DNA from: Eutreptiella sp. 'Long Island Sound 2002'
Taxonomy: Eukaryota > Euglenozoa > Euglenophyceae > Eutreptiales > Eutreptiaceae
NCBI GenBank assembly: GCA_964036045.1
Contig: OZ038382.1
Span: 79,645,918-79,709,917, forward strand
Direction: 5' to 3'
DNA length: 64,000 nt
This document shows, one piece after another, positions 1 to 12,281 of this stretch; within the stretch, counting starts at the first letter, position 1; each line of letters starts with the position of its first letter. Both the position numbers and the translations under genes were made by a program. Under the pieces are notes generated by a model. It searched no databases and was not told the origin of the DNA. It worked only from the letters and a program-made list of their open reading frames with translations.

Positions 1-1285
1 GCCTCTTTTATCCTGTTGTTCAATTTTGTTCTTCAACCTCTGCTCACCCACAGCAGTGAACGTTAGATCAACATCATTCACGAAAGCATTTGCGCACCGG
101 ATGTGCTGCACGGTCAGTTGGTCTGCGGAATTTCCACCATACACAGACAACTTGGCCACCAAGCGGGCCCACATCAGGAAGGCCCTCTGCCTACGATTGT
201 CAACCAGGTATTGGCAAGAATACCAAAAATAGGTCTCACCAACTCTATTGTTCCTGCTAATTGTAACATCTGCAGCGCTATCAATGAGGATTCCGTGTTT
301 ATCTAATATGAGCAATGCAATGTCCAACAGCATGCGCGTCCACATGAGCTCCACCTCAGGAATCGGATACGGTTCTGTGTCCTGAGATTTTGCTATCCAA
401 TTCATTAGCGCTTGCATCATACCCTAGCGCCATGTATTGTACTGACCGACCTGCACTGTACCATGCCTGTGCGTGCCCTTCAGGAAGACGCGCCAAAAGG
501 ACTGACAGAAGGAGGCAATTGGACTAATTACAAATGCAACATCATCGTCATTCAATACCTCGTCATCATCCTGTGGCAACAACTCGTGCACACCAGGGAC
601 CCGCCCGATGTACGTGTGTGCCCAGCACCCAAAAGTTACAAACCTTCCGAAGGAGCACAACACGATACGGGCCCCCTCCCCTGCAGGTTTGGAAAGGCGC
701 TGCCACAGCGTAATCCACTCTGGCTTACGTTGCTTAAGTAGTGTTTGTGGAATGCGTTCGAACATCCAGTATGGGGTAGCATGTGTATTCTCCATACATG
801 TTACATGTAGCATGTAACGGAACCGTGCATCTGTCTTCGCCAAATGAATGACGCTGCGACTGAATTCCGCATGTAGAAAATTTACATTATAATCGTCACA
901 CCCCTTGAATACCAATGCACGATACCGCAAGATCTTGCACCCTATGGTGTGTGAATGCCTCACAACGGGCTGCGTCCAAGAGCACAGCAACACCATGTAA
1001 TCGACCTGTGTTGGATGACGTATTGTCGGCGCTCAGACTCTCCAAATGCCACAAGCGCAGCACCAGATACGTGGGCAATGTACGCAACCATGGGTTGCAA
1101 GCATGAGGAGGGAGTTCACCGCCGCTGTTTTCGGAACCCACTACCACAGAGCATTCTGTACCAATCTCTTGGTGCAGAGGGAGAAAGGGAGGGATGGCAA
1201 CACAATCAATCATACCATCGCTCTTATTAGCACTTTCCATGTCCTGCCTGAAATCTTCCTCTTCAACACACTTTGTCAGTGTCTA
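1..1285 (-). pseudogene. Broken unrecognised protein, runs off the left edge
   Basis: A minus-strand coding-like tract enters near 1,285, after a possible TAG acceptor. It runs in one frame to about 900, then continues in another frame from about 905 down to 427, meets a TAG at 424-426, and stays open in that same frame to the window edge (139 further codons from the ATG at 417). The join near 900-905 needs a one-base shift in a G-rich run. The part near the edge has hydrophobic and aromatic content typical of a globular protein. I recognise no family and no transposase or polymerase motif. With one stop and one shift I read it as a decayed gene or element fragment. A spliced gene is the alternative for the shift, but not for the TAG unless it is recoded. 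Confidence 0.4.
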
Positions 1286-1791
1286 TTGTTTTCGATTTCA
1301 GCATATCCGTGCCAGAATCACACTGATTCAAATAGAACCGTCCTGAATCAGCGGCTCTAGGGCGTATAGAAACTTAAAACAGGCTTCCAGTGTTGATTGT
1401 TTTGATGTTATTGTTTTGTTTTGCCTCTGCCTGCTTCTGCTGCTTCTTGATGTAGCTCAGGCTTTCCAAATAGAAGTGTTTTGATGAAATCAACCAGAAC
1501 TCCAAGTACCCAAAGTGCAAGCAAGGAACCACAGGATCAAATCCACAACATGAAGGGCTGCAGTCAAAGGAGATAGTGTATCAACAAAGAAACTCACAAC
1601 AGCTACAGATGCATGAAAAGATGGTTAGAAAATATGCTACAATCAATTGAGAACTGCCCACATGGGCACTCGCTCTTTTATAGTGCCATCTAGAGATGTG
1701 CACTCTTTGTTTTGGGTCACATAGGTGCTGAAGTGGCATGGCTTGTGGCGCTGAGGTCACTGCCATGTCACATGCAATCTTCCTACTTAGC
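1286..1791. other. No gene seen
   Basis: AT-richer unique sequence. I see no coding-like frame, RNA gene or repeat in it. Confidence 0.4.
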
Positions 1792-2150
1792 TAAGGCTGA
1801 CAGGGGATTGAACCCAGGACTCTCAAAAAGAGGTGCCCCAGCCCTCCAGGGTGCAGACCACTAGGATAGCTAAGCATTCATGAGAAACTATAGAAACAGC
1901 ATAGGCTCTGGATCAATGTCAGCGCCTCAGTCAGTCCAGAGCATGGTGCTTAAGTCCAATCACTTGGGGGCTCAGGGGTCCACACAACATCCAAAGTTCA
2001 ATGCTTGGTTTTATAGGTCAAAATGCCTTGTTACCCCCTTTTGGATGGGCCAAGACTAAGATAAAAATGTAGTATGCCTTTAGGCATCTCTGAAACAACT
2101 AAAGCTTATCTTTTGGCAGAAAAATACTCTTTTTCTTACTCCCCCCTTGT
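1792..2150 (-). repeat. Dispersed repeat with tRNA-like end, copy 1 (inverted)
   Basis: This is the reverse complement of sequence found again at 29,715-30,245 and 37,960-38,510. The clearest shared stretch is the segment at about 2,000-2,060, which matches 29,815-29,875 read backwards. On the minus strand the body is followed by a tRNA-like tail at about 1,872-1,792 with a pol III B-box-like core (GGTTCAATCC type) near 1,815-1,803. A tRNA-derived SINE is the simplest reading. An LTR or solo-LTR family is possible, because two of the three copies sit beside chromovirus pol remnants. Confidence 0.5.
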
Positions 2151-2911
2151 GGTGTGGTGGCCACCACTGTTGCATCTTAGAAGAACAAAGGGTAGTTTTC
2201 TTGACCTCCCCATGGTTTCCACATCTTTTTAAAATTACCTATAACATCCCTAACATTGGAAAGAAGGCACTGCGTGGGAGCAGTCGCCAGGTTTTGCTTT
2301 GTTGTTACAGACACCTACAGCTCCCACTGCGCTCATTGGCGTCGCTGGGGCAGCTGTGGTTTGGTAGGGGGTTAGAATGGGCATGCCAATTCATGTGTGC
2401 ATGCACCCCTCCCTCTGAAAGCAAAACGCAACGCAATACGCTAAACCCAACGCAGGATACGGTCAGGGCACGCTGTCTGGGGTCTCTTGGGACCTGCAGG
2501 CTGACCTGGCCTGTCCGTAGGGCGAGGGGGTGGCGTCGAAAATTACTTTGCCCCTTAATGGGGTCTTGGGGTTGTGGACAGTGGTCCAGGAGTCAGCGTT
2601 TGGGCCAGAACGCGGCCTACTTCGCTGTTTTCGCTACAGGATATCCGCAGAGAAAGGATGCAAGGGCTGAGGGCCTGATATACGCGCAAACATCGACGAT
2701 ACAGCAAAATACGTCAAATGACGGCCTAGAATTTTTCTGAGGGTACACACCTGTCCAGAATCTCCATATGCATTAAATGCACATTTTTACGCATTTTTAT
2801 TTCATCACAGGAATTTTTAAATCCCTGGATTCACACGCAGAGAAAAGCGGCGCGCCGGAGCGCATCCTAGTTGGGCGCCAGAAAAGACAGTGAAAATAAG
2901 ATTATAACAGT
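2151..2911. other. No gene seen
   Basis: A plus-strand ORF spans 2,147-2,740 but has no recognisable domain and no second copy here, so I do not call it. The 2,750-2,900 part is AT-rich and leads into the small ORF at 2,912. Confidence 0.35.
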
Positions 2912-3118
2912 ATGTCACGCAATAATAAAAAAACGACGAAACGCACATTAAATAAGAAACGTAGAGATTCCACGCCTGCTTCTAGGAAAACTCAAGAAGA
3001 AAGAATTCAAGAATTCGAAAAGAAGGTTCGCACTACAAGGTATAACATACAGGTTTTTGTTGCTTCCTATGCAGCATGCACATTGCTTGCCTCGTGTTAC
3101 CGAAGGTTAGCCGTGTAG
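2912..3118 (+). CDS. Small basic ORF, 68 aa, unknown
   Basis: ATG-initiated 68-codon ORF. The N-terminal half is very lysine/arginine-rich. The C-terminal half (residues ~29-68) is a short helix-like stretch ending in a Cys/Ala/Leu segment that could be weakly hydrophobic. The C-terminal ~43 codons recur at 25,983-26,110 inside the right-hand direct repeat with only a few changes (one silent, a Val/Ile and a Gln/Pro difference noted), while the N-terminal part is not repeated. It may be a real small protein, the first exon of something larger, or repeat sequence that happens to be open. No function can be given. Confidence 0.25.
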   Translation: MSRNNKKTTKRTLNKKRRDSTPASRKTQEERIQEFEKKVRTTRYNIQVFVASYAACTLLASCYRRLAV

Positions 3119-3990
3119 CAGCGCAAACATAGAGTAGAGGGATTGATTAGAAGATTGCACGATGTTTAGAGGTGAGATTAGGGTAAAACAAGCTCCGCCT
3201 CGCTTGTGCTTCGTTTCGCACTCCCACTTGTTCACGTTCTCCAGCGGTAGGTGAGGTGAGTAAGCCCAGGAGGGGCCACCCCCTGATTGAGTCAGTGATT
3301 ATGGACACAGTGGAGTATTGATCAATTGTGAGAGGACTCTTAAAAATAGTTGATTGCCGAACTCGTGCATACCCGTGCATGCATATGACGCATTGAAATG
3401 TAGGCCACGCGAGGTGCGCACGGTATAACACTTGTTTAGGTTACCCAGGGGCTCCAACCTACGTTCTATAAGAGCACGGGTGGAGTTCCTTAAGCTTGCT
3501 TGCTTGATAGGGCGGCTTTTGGACAGCCAATTTTTTTCCAGTCAGAGACCCGTATAATACGTGGAGGCTGGTTAGGTTCCTCAGCTACAAGCCGTCCTGC
3601 ATTTGCCTCTGTTCCCAGGTGGGAAAGGTCAGGGTGATTGGTGCAGCTCCTTGCCTAGCTAAACAGGGCGCAGGTCCCACAAACAACAAACTGTACCTCA
3701 GGCAGAAGTGGCCGCGTCCATTGGCCTCTGTTGTACAGATCGGAGGGTCAGGGTGAACTGGTGCAGTCCCCTGAGCCGTTCTAAAGTATACGGCGCTGAT
3801 CACACAATCGGTTGACTGCGCCCGAGCCCAGAGTGGCGACGGCAGTTCGACTCCATCGACATCTGCGCCCGGCACGCCTCCTGTGCGCCCTTCCCCTCCA
3901 AGCTCTAGCAAGGAAACGTGTCGTGGCGTCCCTGTTAGGCCACAGTTGCTTAGCAGCGCTGTGTTCTCTTGTCTTCATCACAGGAGGGTC
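2985..3990 (+). repeat. Left direct repeat bordering the 420-bp satellite
   Basis: About 0.9-1 kb that recurs in the same orientation at 25,978-26,850, some 22,992 bp away. Matching landmarks are the small-ORF tail, the stretch around 3,160-3,330, the segment at 3,430-3,660, and the last ~70 bp before the satellite. The left copy has about 150 bp (3,740-3,900) that the right copy lacks. Satellite sequence starts directly after the last shared bases. The repeats do not show clear TG...CA ends, so I do not call them LTRs. Confidence 0.75.
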
Positions 3991-6900
3991 ATTAGGACCC
4001 CACACCCACACACCCGCGCCCACGGCATGTGGGTGACGGACCCCAACAGCATGCCCAGAATGCGGGCAGTCGGCGGAGGCGGAGCGCCTGACCACAGACG
4101 CCCCTCACAACGGCGGAAGGCACCCCCCCCGGGGACGCCCTTCCGCCACCCCCACAGCGAGCAACGCCGGCCCGCAAGGGCGCACGCTGCGGGGCCGAGG
4201 CTGGGTCCCCACGCCCGCACCGACCGCACCCGGGACACACGGGTCGCAGAGCCCCGGCTGCCCGCTCCAGAGGACGGGCGGCCGGGGAAGGGACAGCGCC
4301 TGACACCAGACGCCCCTCACAACGGTGGCAGGCCAGTCCCCCCCGGGGACGGCCCCCCCACCACCCCCGCGGCACGCAGCCCCCACAGGGCATGCAGGCC
4401 AAGGGGACAGTGTTGGGCCCCCACACCCACACACCCGCGTCCACAGCACGTGGGTGGCGGACCCCGACAGCCCGCCCAGTGGGCGGGCAGTCGGGGGAGG
4501 GACAGCGCCTGACCTCAAGCGCCCCTCACAATGTTGGAAGACACCCCCCCCGGGGATGCCCCTGCGCCACCCCCACAGCGAGCAACGCCGGCCAGCAAGG
4601 GCGCACGCTGTGGGGCCGGTGCTTGGTCCCCACGCCCGCACCGACCGCACCCGGGACACACGGGTCGCGGAACCCTGGCTGCCCGCTCCAGAGGACGGGC
4701 GCCTGGAGGAGGGACAGCGCCTGACACCAGATGCCCCTCACAACGGTGGCAGCCCACCCCCCCCGGGGACGGCCCCCCCACCACCCCTGCGGCACGCAGC
4801 CCCCACAGGGCATGCAGGTCAAGAGGATTGTGTTGGGCCCCCACACCCACACACCCGCGCCCACAGCACGTGGGTGGCGGACCCCCACAGCCCGCCCAGT
4901 GGGCGGGCAGTCGGGGGAGGGACAGCGCCTGACCTCAGACGCCCCTCACAATGGTGGAAGGCGGCCCCCCCTGGGGACGCCCTTCCGCCACCCCCACGGC
5001 GAGCAACGCCGACCCGCGAGGGCGCACGCTGTGGGGCCGCTGCTGGGTCTCCACGCCCGCACCCAGCACCCGGAACACACGGGTCGCGGAACCCTGGCTG
5101 CCCGCTCCAGAGGACGGGCGGCCGGAGGAGGGACAGCGCCTGACACCAGATGCCCCTCACAACGGTGGCAGGCCACCCCCCCCGGAGACGGCCCCCCCAC
5201 AACCCCTGCGGCAGGCAGCCCCCACAGGGCATGCAGGTCAAGAGGATTGTGTTGGGCCCCCACACCCGGACACCCGCGCCCACAGCACGTGGGTGGCGGA
5301 CCCCCACAGCCCGCCCAGTGGGCGGGCAGTCGGGGGAGGGACAGCGCCTGACCTCAGACGCCCCTCACAATGGTGGAAGGCGGCCCCCCCTGGGGACGCC
5401 CTTCCGCCACCCCCACGGCGAGCAACGCCGACCCGCGAGGGCGCACGCTGTGGGGCCGCTGCTGGGTCCCCACGCCTGCACCCACCGCACCCGGAACACA
5501 CGGGTCGCGGAACCCTGGCTGCCCGCTCCAGAGGACGGGCGGCCGGGGGAGGGACAGTGCCTGACACCAGGCGCCCCTCACAACGGTGGCAGGCCACCCC
5601 CCCAGGGGACGGCCCCCCACCGTCCCCGCGGCACGCAGCCCCCACAGGGCGTGCAGGCCAAGGGGACAGTGTTGGGCCCCCACACCCACACACCCGCGCC
5701 CACAGCACGTGGGTGGCGGACCCCAACAGCCCGCCCAGTGGGCGGGCAGTCGGGGGAGGGACAGCGCCTGACCTCAGACGCCCCTAACAATGGTGGAAGG
5801 CACCCCCCCTGGGGGACGCCCTTCCGCCACCCCCACAGCGAGCAACGCCGGCCGGCAGGGGCGCACGCTGTGGGGCCGGTGCTGGGTCCCCACACCCGCA
5901 CCGACCGCACCCGGGACACACGGGTCGCGGAACCCTGGCTGCTCGCTCCAGGGGACGGGCGGCCGGGGGAGGGACAGCGCCTGACACCAGACGCCCCTCA
6001 CAACGGTGGCAGGCCACCCCCCCCCGGGGACGGCCCCCCACCAGCCCCGCGGCACGCAGCCCCCACGGGGCATGCAGGCCAAGGGGACAGTGTTGGGCCC
6101 CCACACCCACACACCCGCGCCCACAGCAAGTGGGTGGCAGACCCAAACAGCCTGCCCAGTGGGCGGGCAGTCGGGGGAGGGACAGCGCCTGACCTCAGAC
6201 GCCCCTCACAATGGTGGAAGGCAGCCCCCCCGGGGACGCCCCTCCGCCAACCCGACAGCGAGCAATGCCGGCCCGCAAGGGCGCACGCTGTGGGGCCGGT
6301 TATGGATCCCCACACCCGCACCGACCGCACCCGGGACACACGGGTCGCTGAACCCTGGCTGCCCGCTCCAGAGGACGGGCGGCCGGGGGAGGGACAGCGC
6401 CTGACACCAGACACCCCTCACAACGGTGGCAGGCCACCCCCCCCGGGGACGGCCCCCCACCACCCCCGCGGCACGCAGCCCCCACAGGGCGTGCAGGCCA
6501 AGGGGACAGTGTTGGGCCCCCACACCCACACACCCGCGCCCACAGCACGTGGGTGGCGGACCCCAACAGCCCGCCCAGTGGGCGGGCAGTCGGGGGAGCA
6601 ACAGCGCCTGACCTCAGACGCCCCTCACAATGGTGGAAGGCACCCCCCCGGGGGACGCCCTTCCGCCACCCCCACAGCGAGCAATGCCGGCCGGCAAGGG
6701 CGCACGCTGTGGGGCTGGTGCTACGTCCCCACACCCGCACCGACCGCACCCGGGACACACGGGTCGCGGAACCCTGGCTGCTCGCTCCAGGGGACGGGCG
6801 GCCGGGGGAGGGACAGCGCCTGACACCAGACGCCCCTCACAACGGTGGCAGGCCACCCCCCCCGGGGACGGCCCCCCACCAGCCCCGCGGCACGCAGCCC

Positions 6901-8895
6901 CCACGGGGCATGCAGGCCAAGGGGACAGTGTTGGGCCCCCACACCCACACACCCGCGCCCACAGCAGGTGGGTGGCGGACCCTGACAGCCCACCCAGTGG
7001 GCGGGCAGTCGGGGGAGGGACAGCGCCTGACCTCAGACGCCCCTCACAATGGTGGAAGGCGACCCCCCCGGGGTCGCCCTTCCGCCACCCCCACAGCGAG
7101 CAACGCCGGCCCGCAAGGGCGCACGCTGTGGGGCCGGTGCTAGATCCCCACGCCTGCACCGACCGCACCCGGGACACACGGGTCGCTGAACCCTGGCTGC
7201 CCGCTCCAGAGGACGGGCGGCCGGGGGAGGGACAGCGCCTGACACCAGACGCCTCTCACAACGGTGGCAGGCCAACCCCCCCCCGGGGACGGCCCCCCAC
7301 CATCCCCGCGGCACGCAGCCCCCACGGGCATGCAGGCCAAGGGGACAGTGTTGGGCACCCACACCCACACACCCGCGCCCACAGCACGTGGGTGGCGGAC
7401 CCCAACAGCGCGCCCAGTGGGCGGGCAGTCGGGGGAGGGGCAGCGCCCGACCTCAGACGCCCCTCACAATGGCGGAAGGCACCCCCCCGGGGACGCCCTC
7501 CCGCCACCCCCACAGCGAGCAACGCCGGCCCGCAGTGGCGCACGCTATGGGGCCGGTGCTGGGTCCCCACGCCCGCACCGACCGCACCCGGGACACACGG
7601 GTCGCGGAACCCTGTCTACCCGCTCCAGAGGACGGGCGGCCAGGGGAGGGACAGCGCCTGACACCAGACGCCCCTCACAACAGTGGCAGGCCACCCCCCC
7701 CCGGGGACGGCCCCCCACCACCCCCGCGGCACGCAGCCCCCACGGGGCATGCAGGCCAAGGGGACAGTGTTGGGCCCCCACACCCACACATCCGCGCCCA
7801 CAGCACGTGGGTGGCAGTCCCGAACAGCCTGCCCAGTGGGCGGGCAGTCGGGGGAGGGACAGCGCCTGACCTCAGACGCCCCTCACAATGGTGGAACGCA
7901 GCCCCCCCGGGGACGCCCTTCCGCCACCCCGACAGCGAGCAATGCCGGCCCGCAAGGGCGCACGCTGTGGGGCCGGTTATGGATCCCCAAACCCGCACCG
8001 ACCGTACCCGGGACACACGGGTCGCTGAACCCTGGCTGCCCGCTCCAGAGGACGGGCGGCCGGGGGAGGGACAGCGCCTGACACCAGACGCCCCTCACAA
8101 CGGTGGCAGGCCACCCCCCCCGGGGACGGCCCCCCACCACCACCGCGGCACGCAGCCCCCACAGGGCGTGCAGGCCAAGGAGACAGTGTTGGGCCCCCAC
8201 ACCCACACACCCGCGCCCACAGCACGTGGGTGGCGGACCCCAACAGCCCGCCCAGTGGGCGGGCTGTCGGGGGAGGGACAGCGCCTGACCTCAGACGCCC
8301 CTCACAATGGTGGAAGGCACCCTTCCCAGGGTCGCCCTTCCGCCACCCACACAGCGAGCAACGCCGGCCGGCAAGGGCGCACGCTGTGGGGCCGGTGCTG
8401 GGTCCCCACACCCGCACCGACCGCACCCGGGACACACGGGTCGCGGAACCCTGGCTGCTCGCTCCAGGGGACGGGCGGCCGGGGGAGGGACAGCGCCTGA
8501 CACCAGACGCCCCTCACAACAGTGGCAGGCCACTCCCCCCCCCGGGGACGGCCCCCCACCAGCCCCGCGGCACGCAGCCCCCACGGGGCATGCAGGCCAA
8601 GGGGACAGTGTTGGTCCCCAACACCCACACACCCGCGCCCACAGCACGTGGGTGGCAGACCCCAACAGCCTGCCCAGTGGGCGGGCAGTCGGGGGAGGGA
8701 CAGCGCCTGACCTCAGACGCCCCTCACAATGGTGGAAGGCAGCCCCCCCGGGGGACGCCCTTCCGCCACCCCGACAGCGAGCAATGCCGGCCCGCAAGGG
8801 CGCAAGCTGTGGGGCCGGTGCTGGGTCCCCACGCCCGCACTGACCACACCCGGGACACACGGGTCGCTGAACCCTGGCTGCTCGCTCCAGAGGAC

Positions 8896-11800
8896 GGGCG
8901 GCCGGGGGAGGGACAGCGCCTGACACCAGACGCCCCTCACAACGGTGGCAGGCCAGCCCCCCCGGGGACGGCCCCCCACCACCCCCGCGGCACGCAGCCC
9001 CCACAGGGCGTGCAGGCCAAGGGGACAGTGTTGGCCCCCCACACCCACACACCCGCGCCCACAGCACGTGGGTGGCGGACCCCAACAGCCCGCCCAGTGG
9101 GCGGGCAGTCGGGGGAGGGACAGCGCCTGACCTCAGACGCCCCTGACAATGGTGGAAGGCACCCCCCCCGGGGACGCCCTTCCGCCACCCCCACAGGGAG
9201 CAACGCTGGCCGGCAAGGGCGCACGCTGGGGGGCCGGTGCTGGGTCCCCACACCCGCACCGACCGCACCCGGGACACACGGGTCGCGGAACCCTGGCTGC
9301 TCGCTCCAGGGGACGGGCGGCCGGGGGAGGGACAGCGCCTGACACCAGACGCCCCTCACAACGGTGGCAGGCCACCCCCCCGGGAACGGCCCCCACCAGC
9401 CCCGCGGCACGCAGCCCCCACGGGGCATGCAGGCCAAGGGGACAGTGTTGAGCCCCCACACCCACACACCCGCGCCCACAGCACGTGGGTGGCGGACCCT
9501 GACAGCCCGCCCAGTGGGCGGGCAGTCGGGGGAGGGACAGCGCCTGACCTCAGACGCCACTCACAATGGTGGAAGGCAGCCCCCCCGGGGTCGCCCTTCC
9601 GCCACCCCCACAGCGAGCAACGCTGGCCCGCAAGGGCGCACGCTGTGGGGCCGGTGCTAGATCCCCACGCCTGCACGGACCGCACCCGGGACACACGGGT
9701 CGCTGAACCCTGGCTGCCCGCTCCAGAGGACGGGCGGCCGGGGGAGGGACAGCGCCTGACACCAGACGCCTCTCACAACGGTGGCGGGCCACCCCCCCCC
9801 GGGGACGGCCCCCCACCATCCCCGCGGCACGCAGCCCCCACGGGGCATGCAGGCCAAGGGGACAGTGTTGGGCCCCCACACCCACACACCCGCGCCCACA
9901 GCACGTGGGTGGCGGACCCCAACAGCGCGCCCAGTGGGCGGGCAGTCGGGGGACGGACAGCGCCTGACCTCAGACGCCCCTCACAATGGTCGAACGCAGC
10001 CCCCCGGGGACGCCCTTCCGCCACCCCCACAGCAAGGAACGCTGGCCCGCAAGGACGCACGCTGTGGGGCCGGTGCTGGGTCCCCACGCCCGCACCGACC
10101 GCACCCGGGACACACGGGTCGCGGAACCCTGGCTGCCCGCTCCAGAGGACGGGCGGCCGGGGGAGGGACAGCGCCTGACACCAGACGCCCCTCAGAACGG
10201 TGCCGGGCCACCCCCCCCGGGGACGGCCCCCCACCACCCCCGCGGCACTCAGCTCCCCCAGGGCGTGCAGGCCAAGGGGACAGTGTTGGGCCCCCACACT
10301 CACACACCCGCGCCCACAGCACGTGGGTGGCGGAGCCCAACAGCCCGCCCAGTGGGCGGGCAGTCGGGGGAGGAACAGCGCCTGACCTCAGACGCCCCTC
10401 ACAATTGTAGAAGGCACCCCCCCCGGGGACGCCCTTCCGCCGCCCCCACAGCGAGCAACGCCGGCCCGCAAGGGCGCACGCTATGGGGCCGGTGCTGGGT
10501 CCCCACGCCCGCACCGACCGCACCCGGGACACACGGGTCGCGGAACCCTGTCTACCCGCTCCAGAGGATGGGCGGCCGGGGGAGGGACAGCGCCTGACAC
10601 CAGACGCCCCTCACAACGGTGGCAGGCCAGCCCCCCCGGGGACGGCCCCCCACCACCCCCGCGGCACGCAGCCCCCACAGGGCGTGCAGGCCAAGGGGAC
10701 AGTGTTGGCCCCCCACACCCACACACCCGCGCCCACAGCACGTGGGTGGCGGACCCCAACAGCCCGCCCAGTGGGCGGGCAGTCGGGGGAGGGACAGCGC
10801 CTGACCTCAGACGCCCCTGACAATGGTGGAAGGCACCCCCCCCGGGGACGCCCTTCCGCCACCCCCACAGGGAGCAACGCTGGCCGGCAAGGGCGCACGC
10901 TGGGGGGCCGGTGCTGGGTCCCCACACCCGCACCGACCGCACCCGGGACACACGGGTCGCGGAACCCTGGCTGCTCGCTCCAGGGGACGGGCGGCCGGGG
11001 GAGGGACAGCGCCTGACACCAGACGCCCCTCACAACGGTGGCAGGCCACCCCCCCGGGAACGGCCCCCACCAGCCCCGCGGCACGCAGCCCCCACGGGGC
11101 ATGCAGGCCAAGGGGACAGTGTTGAGCCCCCACACCCACACACCCGCGCCCACAGCACGTGGGTGGCGGACCCTGACAGCCCGCCCAGTGGGCGGGCAGT
11201 CGGGGGAGGGACAGCGCCTGACCTCAGACGCCACTCACAATGGTGGAAGGCAGCCCCCCCGGGGTCGCCCTTCCGCCACCCCCACAGCGAGCAACGCTGG
11301 CCCGCAAGGGCGCACGCTGTGGGGCCGGTGCTAGATCCCCACGCCTGCACGGACCGCACCCGGGACACACGGGTCGCTGAACCCTGGCTGCCCGCTCCAG
11401 AGGACGGGCGGCCGGGGGAGGGACAGCGCCTGACACCAGACGCCTCTCACAACGGTGGCGGGCCACCCCCCCCCGGGGACGGCCCCCCACCATCCCCGCG
11501 GCACGCAGCCCCCACGGGGCATGCAGGCCAAGGGGACAGTGTTGGGCCCCCACACCCACACACCCGCGCCCACAGCACGTGGGTGGCGGACCCCAACAGC
11601 GCGCCCAGTGGGCGGGCAGTCGGGGGACGGACAGCGCCTGACCTCAGACGCCCCTCACAATGGTCGAACGCAGCCCCCCGGGGACGCCCTTCCGCCACCC
11701 CCACAGCAAGGAACGCTGGCCCGCAAGGACGCACGCTGTGGGGCCGGTGCTGGGTCCCCACGCCCGCACCGACCGCACCCGGGACACACGGGTCGCGGAA

Positions 11801-12281
11801 CCCTGGCTGCCCGCTCCAGAGGACGGGCGGCCGGGGGAGGGACAGCGCCTGACACCAGACGCCCCTCAGAACGGTGCCGGGCCACCCCCCCCGGGGACGG
11901 CCCCCCACCACCCCCGCGGCACTCAGCTCCCCCAGGGCGTGCAGGCCAAGGGGACAGTGTTGGGCCCCCACACTCACACACCCGCGCCCACAGCACGTGG
12001 GTGGCGGAGCCCAACAGCCCGCCCAGTGGGCGGGCAGTCGGGGGAGGAACAGCGCCTGACCTCAGACGCCCCTCACAATTGTAGAAGGCACCCCCCCCGG
12101 GGACGCCCTTCCGCCGCCCCCACAGCGAGCAACGCCGGCCCGCAAGGGCGCACGCTATGGGGCCGGTGCTGGGTCCCCACGCCCGCACCGACCGCACCCG
12201 GGACACACGGGTCGCGGAACCCTGTCTACCCGCTCCAGAGGATGGGCGGCCGGGGGAGGGACAGCGCCTGACACCAGACGC
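8896..12281 (+). repeat. Higher-order duplication, 2 x 1,674 bp, no difference seen
   Basis: Sequence from about 8,896 to 10,608 repeats at an offset of exactly 1,674 bp (about four satellite units) with no mismatch that I could find, whereas neighbouring units differ from each other at many sites. The match ends on the left at the GACGGG/GATGGG difference near 8,895 and on the right at the CCCCTC/CCTCTC difference near 12,282. Either a recent unequal exchange or an assembly duplication would produce this. Confidence 0.85.
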
